Shown one piece after another: positions 30,101-41,600 of a stretch of 64,000 nucleotides of DNA (the stretch's first letter is position 1; each line of letters opens with the position of its first letter). Location of the stretch: positions 288,501 to 352,500 of the forward strand of contig CAJNDS010002496.1 in assembly GCA_905221605.1 (NCBI GenBank), read 5' to 3'. The DNA comes from Symbiodinium natans (Eukaryota > Sar > Dinophyceae > Suessiales > Symbiodiniaceae). A model generated the notes under the pieces. The model was not told where the DNA came from, searched no databases, and saw only the letters and a program-made list of their open reading frames with translations. The position numbers and the translations under genes are program-made.

Positions 30101-33100
30101 CCCGTTTCTTTTGCATCTAGTCCAAGGTGAAATCGCGATAAGACCATCTTTGTGTGTTTGGCGTCGGGTTTCGTGATGAAAGCAGCCTCGGTCCTTTCGC
30201 TTATCCTTGTCCAAGCATCCGATCCGGTCTCCTTCTCGGCAGGTACGACCTCCAAGTCAGATACCGATACAAGCCATCTTCAACGATCTTGTCAAGTCTC
30301 CAGTCCTGTCTTCTTGCGTCTGAAGACTGTGACATCGTACTGGTAGCTACCAACATCAAACTCGAATCCATGTTTCTTCAGGTCTCTTTGGCAACCTCAC
30401 TCTATCTCTGCAAGAACTCACTTTCCACCTTCAAGGTTCGAATAGTGGCATAGTGGATCAGAAAGTCTCACAGCATTTCTTCGTATTCTGTCCGTGGATC
30501 ACACAGGTCCATTTCTCAGTGCGATCTCCAGGATACGCCATACTACTTGGTTTGGTCAAACATGAAGTACGTAGGCCGTAGGTATCTAATTACGTACTTT
30601 CGTTTCAAACCAGTTTCCTCCTGACAAACTCCCCACTGCAATTTTCTGCATACGCGTTCGTCAAACCGTCCCGTGCTTTTGGCAGCCGCGGTTTCCTGTC
30701 ACCCTGAGCACACCGTGGTCAAAAAGCAGCCAAGGAGGCCAGATTGTGGCGATAAACAGCAGTCGGATATAGTCGGATGAAGTGTCAGACGGGCAACGAA
30801 TGCACCGAAACGGTCTTCTCAAGCACTCGGCTTGCAGGACTTCTGTCTTTTTTGTGCAGTTTTCGGTTTATTAGCGAAGCCGATGCGGTTAACAAAGGGA
30901 TGCGCAACGCCTAGACACAGACCCAAGGCAAGGTACAGGTTCTGCTCCAAAACAGGATAGAACAGGAAAAGTGAGCCTGAACGTCAGGGTGTGGACACGA
31001 CAGACCTCGGGCCGAAATGCTTCAGACATGTTTGCCAAACAGCCAAGAATGGAAGAGACCAGGGAGCCTTTACAACTCCTTTGGACAAGGAGAGTTTTCA
31101 ATACCCGGGCCATGGCGTGCCGCATTGATAACCAGAGGGAGGTTAAAAGTGGCATGATGTATCCGATTGCTGGACACCTGATGCCTTGCGACCAAGAGTA
31201 GGAACTGGATGCCCAAAGTTCGAGAAGCGTACCATCTTGCGCCGGCTGTTTCTGCGTGAAGGCTACCCGAGCAGCATCGGAGTCGGTTCTAGACACCTAC
31301 AATGAAATTTACCGAAGAAGAAATCGGCATAGAGACACTTTTCTAGTCTACTAGTGTTTCGCTCTGCAAATGGAATCCGAGCACTGAAAGCTCCACTGTG
31401 GCTCGAACGCCAGCAGCAAACAGGCCTAACCAGCGAATTGTTTTTGCTCGACGTGTTCCTGGTTGCGCATATCCAAGTTTCAGGCCACCTTAGGAGACTG
31501 GAGGTTGACAAGGCAAGGCCTCTCAAGACGCTAGAGTAGACAGTTTAGATGCCATCATGCGTTGTCGCGCGGACTGTTGTTGACCGAGAAGCTCCTTGCC
31601 TCATCAAATGCGTGGGTGGGTGGGGGCGGGGGGGGGGGCGGGGGGAAGAAGGAGTGTGTGGTGCAAGCTTGCTCAGCAGTTTCCGAGCTTCAGTTGCCGA
31701 GGTTAGAGCAGACAAAGTCGTATGACGTGCTCCCCTTGGAGGCACTGGTGGCTTGCAGCTCTAGACCAAGTCAGTTGGATTGATCAAATTCCAGTAAACC
31801 CGGTTCACGAGTTTGTCAACCAACGGCGAGTGCATGCACAAGGTCGTTCAGATGTATTCGGTTGCTAAATTACAGCGAGCATGTTCAGTGCAGCAGGGTA
31901 GAGCAGAAATTCAACGAAAGGTGGCCAGGCCGCTCGGCTCTGACAGAAGGAGGCAATGACGTTTCTCATCAGAGAGGGGACAGCACGAGAGAGATAGAGA
32001 GAGAGAGGCAGTGACCTGCCTGAGCACATCAGACCGTGCTGTGTGTGTGTGTGTCTCTGTGAGATGAGAAAGCATGAAGCCGGATCGGAACCCATTGCTG
32101 AGGCAACTGCAGGTGATGCGAGGTCAGCTGTTGGATGAGGCGGCTTCGAGGCCCAGCCGTCCGCGACTATGCCGCGCGCAGTGTGCGATCCGATCCTGCC
32201 TCCTCTGACGGTTCCTGTTTCTTCGTTCTACGTGTAAAGTTTAAAGCTGACGATGCAAGGCCCCATAGGCAGTTGAAGCACAGCAATTCCTGAAGCTTTC
32301 AGCGGGTACATTCGAGTCCCTCCGTCGAGTGGCGTTTGGGGGTTTCACACTTCATCCTCACAAATGTGACTTGTTATTGCTCGAAAGTTTGACGCATGTC
32401 TGTACTTTGACGTCGAGACGCCCTGTCTCCGTTGTTCGTTGCTCCTGCCGTATTACACACACACACACACGTTTGTGATGTGCAGCGGGACTTGCGAAGT
32501 TTACCATTGAGACACGACAACTGTTCATGCAAAGGTGTCGCAAAGCTGCCTCGAACAACGAGGGAGTTTGGAAAAATCCCCTTTCACGAATTTAGTCATA
32601 TTTAGTCAGCGACTATATTGGGTCGACCCCTGCTCATGCGATCTACAGTTACTTGAAGAAACTGCGGTCTGAACCTGGGCAAGCCGGCAAGTTTCATGAT
32701 TCGGTGATCTGTGGTACGTAAAGAATTGAAACATGCAGCGATAGTCTGACGACTCCATGCGTGCACTCACAGGAGTCATAGGTGTTGACTTCGTTCGGCA
32801 ATCATTGCAATCAATAGCTCGACAAAGGGAATGCAGCATACAAGGAGCGGTTGTTTTGCTCAGCGACATACTTTGCACAAGGTGGGCTGATGTTGCGCAG
32901 CCACTTCAAGCAGAGACAGGCTCGTCGAGACCGCAATCGAACACATGCGGATGTGATTCTGATGTGACGTGTAATGACATGTACGTCACAAGACTGTGAG
33001 AAGTACTACAGTTACTAAAGTTGCCTGAAGTGCCGACAAGTTCGATAACTGCCAGTTGGCAATCGACAACGAGTGGATGCCCTGGAGCCAGCAACTCGAG

Positions 33101-34488
33101 GGATTCTTTGGAATGGCTTCAGCGTCATGACAAAGACTCCACAAACACCCAGTTGAGGCAGTGGCTCAGGGAGGTGCCCGCTTCCTTTTTGCAGCGATGA
33201 ATCAACCCTAAATGCGTCGAAACATATCTGGATACTGGGGAGGCTTTGGCTCCAGAGCTCGTCCGTCTGCAACTGGACCCGTTTCCTGTAGCAGCGACAG
33301 CTTGCTAGTGAGCTGCTAGTGGCTGCTAGTGTCTTTGCTTTCATTGCTTTAGAATCTTCAGAACACTCCGCCACTTGCAACAGTCTTCGCTTGATGTGTT
33401 CGATAGTGTCATGCTGCACAATAAGCGCTTTTGACTCATGACTCCTGGTACTATGCTACTAGACTGCAGGACCTTGCTTCTGAACGCCGCTGTCGAGAAC
33501 GGCTGGAGACCGCGGTCACATGCTCACACAAAGCACGGTGGAGCTTCAGTGTATCTCAGTCTTGCTGTTCCAAGGTCAATAAACACGTGGCTCTTTCGAA
33601 AACGCTGGAAAGGGCCTCCATCACTCCCAGAAGGCACACACAGACACTTCAAGGATCCCAGGCGACTTTGACATCCCTTCAGCGTGCGCCGCCATTTGCG
33701 CCATCTGACAACTTGGACAAATGTGCATTCTCAGCATCCTCAGAAGCCTCAGAAGCCTTACGAACCGGCGTGGAATTGGCATCCTCACAGTCGCGACAGT
33801 CACGGTCGGTGCCACTGGTGCCGGATGCAGCACCACGTGAATCTGCAGCTTCGCTGCATGTTCGGCTCAGGGCTCTTTGCCCCGTGTTCAGAAGCTCTTC
33901 TGATATCACTTCATGGGATTTAGAGGTTGGAGCTGGCAGTTGGCTCGCTGAGGCTCTGCATGGGCATGTGGAGGCCTCACTTACAACAGAGAAAGCCGAC
34001 CGTGCCAGCTTCTCAGGGAGTGTTGAACTCTTGGCACTTCTACGTCGTGGCCATCAAGAACTGAGGTAGAAAGCTTGGCCTTGGAGGTGCCTCCAGCCAA
34101 TGTTGACCTTGCGCTACAAGATGAAACAGCGCAACAAACACCCGAAGTCGCGCAAAGCGACGAGGATCCGGCCAGCAACCTAGCACAGCCGAAGTGGTCT
34201 CACATGACAGTTGGCAGTTTAGATCGTGAGGGGTGCCGAAGGCAAGATTGTTCTGAAACACTCTCAGAGGCTCCCCAGCGGCAGCAGAGGGCTCTTCTTG
34301 GTCGAATGCGAAGATCGTTGAAGAGATAGCTCGGCATCTGTTCAAAGAGGTTTCTTGCACAACCTGCCCCTGTGCTCAGCCACTTCTCTGAATTAATTAG
34401 TAAAAATGAGTCATTTCTCCCGTTCTGGTTTCAGTATCTCAATATAGAGGCTTTAAGGAGCCCGAATTCAGGGCTGCAGCAGGACGAG
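27130..34488. other. About 7.4 kb with no confident gene
   Basis: Only short, conflicting open frames. Weak candidates on plus are 28345-28430 (HGLTCLCLPEQFFQENFEA), 28432-28560 (SDLEERLSAQARNRAAALK), 29190-29365 and 33640-34330. On minus the candidate is 29791-30255 (EVVPAEKETGSDAWTRISER). A G-rich tract lies at about 31615-31646. None has a recognisable domain. Confidence 0.4.
33640..34330 (+). CDS. Possible Ser/Ala/Glu-rich exons
   Basis: Two adjoining frames have biased composition. One reads SASSEASEALRTGVELASSQ and GAGSWLAEALHGHVEASLTT up to about 34069. The other reads EVESLALEVPPANVDLALQD and EVAQSDEDPASNLAQP up to 34329. Switching frame near 34060 would need an intron. No domain. 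Confidence 0.3.
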
Positions 34489-34669
34489 GCTTTGCAGACT
34501 GTCCTTTCTCTCGTATGCTGCAGTGTTCATAGCGATAGGAGGCAAGCCGAAGGTGCTTGAAGTTTGCCTTCGCGAGCTTCCCAGGCCCGAAGCCCTTGAA
34601 CCCTGATAAACCTGTCAACCCTTAACTCTAGTTCAACCCTCCCTACCGTCGTGATCTTCTCTCCCCCAT

Positions 34670-34991
34670 GCTAAACGCATTCGAAGCGCCCCAGAAAGAA
34701 GGCCGCTGCCAACTGCGTCCTTCTCTGGGGCTCGCGTTCGACAAGATTTTCTGCAAGCCCAATGCCGTCTGCGGAGCACGGGACAGTATGCTTCTGTTGA
34801 ATGTCATGAACCTGTCCATTGCAGATTTGGTAAGCTTCTCTGGGCCTTGCAGACACCTGGCGCCGTACGACAAGTGCAAATGCATTCCCCACGGAGTGGT
34901 CGTCGATGCAGCCAACGATGTCTGCGCCCCTGCAAAACTAAACAAGCATGGACTGTTGTTCCGATTTCGTCTCACACGCGCAACAGGATGA
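34670..34991 (+). CDS. Short conserved ORF in duplicate copy 1, unknown function
   Basis: 107 codons from ATG 34668/34670 region: MLNAFEAPQKEGRCQLRPSL, DKIFCKPNAVCGARDSMLLL, CIPHGVVVDAANDVCAPAKL. The copy at 45769-46092 keeps the frame with very few changes. That shows the copies are recent, not that the ORF is selected. Cysteine-rich, with no family recognised. It may be an exon or chance. Confidence 0.35.
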
Positions 34992-36692
34992 GACATCCTT
35001 CCTGCTGTGTCAACGGTGCCTCCCTGTAGCCAGAGACCACGCTGACCTTCGCCTCAGCATGAGGAATTAGCGACCGATGCTTCGTGACGATCGCGCCTGA
35101 AGTGCTCTTGTACACCGAAATGGCATGGTGAGGACGACGACAACCATGACCACTACCACTGCTGATACTTCTGTTGCTAGCACCAGGACGACTAGCAATA
35201 CCACTGCCGCTATTGCTGCCGCTGCTGAACGCCTATCTCGACCACATCCAGGACCAGTGCAAATATATTGCGTTGCGGAGATTTTTACCAGCGAAGGTTC
35301 CAAGCTAGGGTCCCTTCAAAGGGTTCAAAGGGCTGGTGTGACAACGGTTGCTGATAAGGGTGCAAGAACTTGAAAGAACCCAAATCTTTCAATTCAAGCC
35401 TCAAACCCTTAGCCCTACCAGCCTGAACAACAATATAGGACATGACAAGACTCTAAATGAATTGCCGACACCATCCTCTTGCAACCACCCCTGAAAACAC
35501 AGCAGAATACAAATGATAAGAGAGCTACCACATGCACATAATATGTATATCTATATGTATATGTACACATGTATGTATTCATATTTATGTGTGTATTTGT
35601 AATCCTAAACCCTAGCCCCTAAATCTACCCTAGGTGGCTCAGCGCCTCGGAGGCTTCGTGTTAGGCTTAGGGTTCTGGGCTCCCATTGAGGATATGAAGG
35701 TTCAAGGTTTAGGGCAGGGCAAATATCGTGGGGTCCAAAGTTGCGGGCCTGCAAAACCCTCGCAAGTACCGTGGAACGTGAATTCTTAAAAGCCCTAAAC
35801 CCCATCATTACACAATTCTGCGCCGAGAACAAAAACACTCCTAAGAACCATGAACGCGAGCAAAGCGCCCACAGAAGAACCCCGACAACATCCTCGAAAC
35901 CCTACACAGGATGACGAAGAGGATGGCGATGATGACATCTGACCTGCTGCTGACAATGGCTCAGCATGAGCGTGGCCTCGCTACAGTACTGATGGTAACA
36001 CTTGTTACGAACAGGAGCAGCCAAAGGCTGGATGCCATTGTAACCGCTGCTAGGTCGGGTTCCAGAGGTATGCCTTCGGATTGCTTACTGTAGAATACAC
36101 ATACGCTGCGGCCGGGATCCGGGAAGAGAGTTTCATCATGTCCTTTGCCCATGGACACCCGCCACAAATCCTTCATCCCATCTCAAGCAGAAACTACAAA
36201 ACACTGAAGCCCCCATCCTAAACCTAAGCCATGCCCTTCAAACCGAACCGGGCTGCTCAGTCGAGGCTGCGAGGGCTGCTTTGGTGTAGGGACTTGTAGG
36301 GACATGCAAGGCCACGAGATCCAAGAACGCTTGTAGCTCTACAACAGATGGGGCTCTAGGATTGGGATAGCCGGCTGTCGGACAGGTTTGGTAGCTAGCG
36401 CTTACGCCGCAGCTTGGGCCGCCGCAGAAGGTGTTGTGCTGAGCCGTGGTGCTGGTGGTTTCCATCCACCAGCACCGTGGCTTTGCGTGGCTCCTTCTGT
36501 TCATCCCAGGCATGCGGTGTGGGTGCAGCCGGACTTGTTTGGCAGCCGGCTGTCTCCTCGTCAAAACCTCCACCTTGCTTGACTGAATCCTGAGCCATTG
36601 CAAGCTCCGCTGGTCCTAGACCAAGCCCACGCCACCGTCCCTCCGCCCCATTGATACTTCATCAATGGAGGTTTGAAGTCACATGCGCCGGT

Positions 36693-37112
36693 TTGAGCCT
36701 GAAGTGTGCTGAGTGCGCGAACGTTACATGGCCATCCTTCCGTGCATGTATTGCCAGCTCTTCGTGGGAAGCCTGACTCACAAGCATCGCACCACGCCCC
36801 CCGCCACGCGCCCCCCGTCCTCAGCCCTCAGACCCACTGGCCACACGAAGTCCGACATGGGTCGAGCCTACCCACTTTCTGCAGGCACGCCGTGCATGCA
36901 CATGTGCATGCACAGCGTGCGCTGTGAAAGTGCGTGGGCTCGAGCCATGTCGGGCTTCGTGTGGCCAGTGGGTCTGAGGGCTGAGGACGGGGGGCGCGTG
37001 GCGGGGGCGTGGTGCGATGCTTGTGAGTCAGGCTTCCCACGAAGAGCTGGCAATACATGCACGGAAGGATGGCCATGTAACGTTCGCGCACTCAGCACAC
37101 TTCAGGCTCAAG
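36693..37112 (+). repeat. Near-perfect palindrome of about 420 bp
   Basis: Arms of about 210 bp meet at 36902/36903 (GTGCATGCACATGTGCATGCAC). The outer edges are TTGAGCCTGAAGTGTGCTGAG and its complement. A few mismatches exist, and the loop is essentially nil. Both strands therefore contain the same short frames (MLSARTLHGHPSVHVLPALR), which should not be annotated as genes. Confidence 0.95.
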
Positions 37113-37844
37113 CCCGCGCCGTGAGCCTTCGAGCCAAGTGGGCATGGACTTGTGGGGCTGCAACGGCTGCGATGGATTTGGAAGGGCAGGGTGTGGGCGG
37201 AGGGACGGTGGCGACCAAGACGGCTCACTTCTCGAGGTTAAGTTCGACTAGACAGCATAATTGATAAATCTTGTGGCCTTGCAGCCTCAGCTAGTCAGAA
37301 CAATAGGTCGTTACAGTAGCTCCTCGCTGAAATGCTGCGTGCAACGAGTTCGCAGTCTTGCTTGCAAACAGACGTCTGCAGGAAATGAGCGAGGGACTGC
37401 GCATTTTGGACGGCATCGCTTGTCGCTAGGGCTGTCATGTTTGAGTTGCCGTTTTGGTTCCCATGAATTTCTCAGCTGTGGGGTCTAGCGTGCAGCGGAT
37501 CCATAGTTTCGATACTTTAATTTGTTTGACTGACACACTTGTAGGAAACTTCTCCATGACATCTTAAAGCGAAACACCATCACGATGAGATCTTGAAAGA
37601 ACACGGTCGATGAGCTCTTGAAAGAACAGTCGCTCTCACGCAGAATTCGCAACTGGACAGATCGGGCCCCAAAGGAGCCCTGCCATTTGCGTTGTGCTAC
37701 CGGTGCACGTTCTGAAGTGTTCACAAATTCAATTTGTTTTGATATGAATGTCTCATTTGGGGTAGGAGTTCGTGGTCAGCTTTTGCCAGGTGCTCGTCGT
37801 TTTCGGATCAGGAGAAGATTGGCAGTGTTCGAATATGAAGAAAA

Positions 37845-38520
37845 GAGAGACAGCAAGAAAAAAGAGAATATTTAAGAGAAGCAAGAAGAGAAACAAGGAT
37901 AGCAAAACAAGAGAAATGTCAGAGAACAAGGGAAGGTACAAAATAATTTATCAAAAAAGAGAAAGAATAAAAGAAACCATCAGCGAACAAATGAGAGGAA
38001 AAGAATAGAACAAATAAGATAAACACAAAAGGATAAGAAACGAGAAATAAGAAGAGAAAGAACAAGATCAGAAGGAAGCGAGACAATAAGATAAACCATA
38101 AGACAAAAGAGAAGAGAAAACGGAAGAGAACAGAGTATATCAAAACAAGAGCAACAGAAACTCGTAGAACAAAAGAGACATAAGAAGACAAGCCAGAAGG
38201 TAAACAAATAAGATAAAGAAAAGATAAACATGAAGGCAAATAAGAAGATCAATAAGGAGAGACAACTAAATAAATAAGAAGAGAAAGAAGAAGATGAAGA
38301 AGACCAAACAGAAGAGAAACATGCAGAGAAAGAAGAAGAGAAACACTACAGAGAAATAGGAAGAGAACAGAAGATAAGTACAATACACAGAAGGGACACA
38401 AGAGAAGGACAAAGAAGAGAAACAATCAAGACAAATAAGAGGAGACGACAAACAAGAAGAGAGAGAAGAACATACAAAAGAAGACAAAAGGAACAACAAA
38501 ATATGATAAAATATCAGATC
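37845..38520 (+). repeat. Purine-only (GA/AAG-rich) tract
   Basis: About 650 bp dominated by A and G with scattered C/T, as AGAGAAAGAAGA-type irregular repeats. It is conserved as a tract in the second duplicate (49040-49680). Minus-strand frames (poly Phe/Leu/Ser) are compositional artefacts. Confidence 0.9.
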
Positions 38521-38683
38521 ACAAGAAGTATTAGTATTTGTATAAATTTAATATGAGTAATAGCAACAGTAATAACAATAACAGTCTTCTTAGTTACAGC
38601 AGTGCCACTGGGCTTCCAGGATCCCAAGCCTTAAATCCCCAAAACCCCTAAACCCCTAAACCCCAAAACCCTAAACCCGGCAG

Positions 38684-41600
38684 GATCCCAAGCCCAGCCA
38701 CGTGGTCTTCCTGACCAACAAGTACCAGCACAGATACGCGCTCTTCGAGACGGAGCGCTTGATCAGGAGCTGCGCCTTGCTTTTGTGTGTTTAGGGCCCG
38801 ACCTCTAGGGGCCTTCATAATTCAGAAGGGTCGATGGTGGGTTCTGCAAAAAGGGTTCTTTAAGGGTTGCTATAAGGATGACTCTAAGGGTTCTCTAAAC
38901 GGGTTACATAATATGGGAATGAGGAATTGGCATTATTATGCTATATATTTGTAAATATTTCTTTCTATAGAACAGGCACTTGATTGAGAAGCCTTGGGTC
39001 ATGGGTCTTTCTAAGGGTTGGATCCTAGTATGTTGGTGTTATAGGATCAGGGTTTCTTGAAAAGGTTCCTACATTATGGTTTGAACTCCACGATTTCGCC
39101 ACTATCACAGCACTGTCTCATGTCGCGGATCACTGTGTTTCCACTGACATGCTGGAGAATGTGTGCTTCTTCCTGAAAACTGTCTCTGCACGCCGCAGCC
39201 TTTTAAAGACCGAGTCCAACAGCTGGCGTTTTTGCTTGTTTCGTTTTTATCAAGTTTTCCCATGGCCTGCTGTACTCGCTCAACCGAGGAAGTCGAGGTG
39301 GAAACTGGGCTCTGGTTAAGAAAAATTCTTACAGTCACCATGAAAAGGATCTAAAGAAAATATTTGGGTTTCCTGATTCTGGTAGCTTAAATTCGATTCT
39401 TTACCCCATACCTCTCATAGAACCCTTATATGGGGTCATTGAACCCTGTAGATCACTATTCCGATGACTTAAAGTACATTCCTTAACAAGAACCCAGGAA
39501 CTGGTCGAAGCCGAAAAGCTCCAAGTCACTCTTGAAGGATGGGGCTTTCTTTTGCCCGGCTGATTCGTCAAGGGTTTAGGGTTCGGGATATAGGGGTTTA
39601 GGGGTTTGGAAGTTTAGGGGTTAGGGTTTAGGGGTTCAGGGGTCTAGGGGTTTACGGTCTAGGGTTTTGAGGTTTAGGGGTTTAGGGGTTTAGGGTTTGG
39701 GGGTTTGATGGTTTAGGGTTTCCCTTTTGAAAATCGCCACGCACAGAGAGCGCAAGACGATGGGCATGTCGTGCCTGCAGGTGAAAGTGGCCTGACTGGC
39801 TTCAAGGAGCTTGCAAAGCATGTGCACCTGTGGCAGCAGATGAAATTCCGACAAGCCAAGCCAAACCCCGTCCTGCGCAGGGTTGCGCCTTTCCTAAACC
39901 TTAAACCCTAAACCCTGACCCTCAGCCTCTCATTGCATAGGTCAAGCATGGAAGAGGAGATCGAAAGGCAGGCAGCCGAGATCCAAAAGCAGGCAGACCA
40001 GATCGTGGATCTTAAAGAAAAGTGCGAGCACCTTGGCATGTGAAAACTATGCAAGCCCATATCTTCCTAAAAAACTACCGATATTGTTCCTTAAGGGTTC
40101 CAGATTATACTTGTGGTATAAGTTACCTCAAAACACGATTCTACTTGGTAACGCCCCTATATTTGGTGCCGTCTGAACCCTAAACCCCTAACGCTTGCAA
40201 GCCTTGAAACCTTAGACCGATTCGAAATGTCAGGAACGCCATGAGCCTCGCGACACAGGCAATCCCGCCAACCGAATGGGGTTGCCTGACGCCCCAGCAG
40301 AAGCTCATGCTGCAGCTGTTGCTGGGTTCTTGTTAAGGGATGTAATTTAAGGTACGATAATGAGGAAACCTTATTGTTTAGTATAGATCCCCATTATGAT
40401 AACATAAACTGTTAACCCTAAATCCTTAAAGGAACCCTTATAGGTCCCTATTATGGGAACTTAGACCTTAAGCCCTAAATCCTTCAAGGAACCCTTACAG
40501 ATCCCCATTATGGTAGCTTAAATGTAATTTTCTTAACCCCTAAACCCTTATAGAACCCTTAAAGGAACCCTTATAGATCCCTATTGTGGTAGCTTAAATT
40601 CACTTCCTTAACAAGAACCTAGGTTGTTGGTCCTCATCGCCTCCCTCGTGGCAGTGCCGTTGCCCTTGCTGATCCCCATCAATGATCCGAGAGAGGGTCC
40701 GCTAAACAACCTCGCATTCTTCTATGGCTACAATGTCATCTGCATTGCCTACTACCTTCCCGGCCACTCGGACTTGCTGTTGCTTGCTGAGTGAGGGCTG
40801 TGCTGTCGGGGTGGACCCAGCTCAATACAGGCGGTTGCAAATGCTGCTGGAGCTTCCCCCCGGCAAGAGTGCGGATGGAGAGACGGTGCTGAAGTCCGTG
40901 GCGCACTCCAGTGCCATGAGCTTCGTTCAACAGTCCAGCTATGCAGAAAAGGTCAAACGGGCTGTGAGCTACACATTGATCATCTTCGGGGCTGGCACGG
41001 TATACTTCCTGTGTTGCCTTCCATGGGGGACTGACATGGTCTACTCTTACAGCATGCTCTATGGGGCTCCTCCCACCTTTGTCACGGTCGACTGGATGTA
41101 CCTGGTTCTACTTGGCCAAAGATATTGGAACTTGAAGACTGTGGTGCTCGTCTTCGTGTACAACTTCTTATCACTGGCCCCTGTGCTGGTCTTGTGCGGT
41201 GTGGTGTTCACCTGCACCTACTTCAACACACCCGCCGCAGAATCTTGGTAGCTGAGTTTATGAACTTTAAACTTTTTGGGAGAATGAGACCCTCTTAAAA
41301 CTGAAAGTTGAAACTTTTTTGGGCTTATGAACTCGGCACTAAACCCTAAGCCCTAAACCCTAAACCCTAAACTAAGGAATTCTTCGGCGCCCTGGCGTCA
41401 TGGGTTGTGATGGAAGCGGTGGGAAAAGCCTCCGACAAGGCCCCCAGAGCTTCCAAAGAGCCTGTTCTACAGGGGCCTTCATAATTCCCTTTTCTATAGG
41501 GTTTAGGGTTCCTCTAAAGGGGTCCATAAGGGCTACTATAAGGGCTACTCAAGGAGGGGAGGGGCCTTCTATACTATAGGGTTTAGGATTCCTTAAAAGG

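Larger units (their letters stand above)
34489..38490 (+). repeat. Large direct duplication, copy 1 (about 4.0 kb)
   Basis: Matches 45604-49670 in the same orientation, offset about 11.1-11.2 kb. Long stretches (for example 35900-37400) look almost identical, while small indels occur near 35390-35620 and in the palindrome. Contains a short conserved ORF, the palindrome and the purine tract. Edges are by eye. Confidence 0.92.

Noticed and set aside
36238..36603. Identical 121-codon minus-strand frame in both duplicates (also 47462-47827)
   Set aside because: Identity reflects recent duplication. Composition is not convincingly protein-like and no motif is present.
36706..37264. Same-sequence frames on both strands (MLSARTLHGHPSV... 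and reverse), up to 183 codons, in both duplicates
   Set aside because: They result from the palindrome. The 30-bp arm difference between copies changes the product and no domain is seen.
37753..38499. Minus-strand Phe/Leu/Ser-rich 'membrane protein' frames (also 48956-49667)
   Set aside because: Complement of an A/G-only tract. Composition alone produces hydrophobic codons.
40790..40800. Frameshifted pseudogene at the LLLLAE stop
   Set aside because: A 40-nt GT-AG segment removes the stop and restores frame and phase on both sides, and the other exons join without damage. A frameshift remains possible but is less parsimonious.
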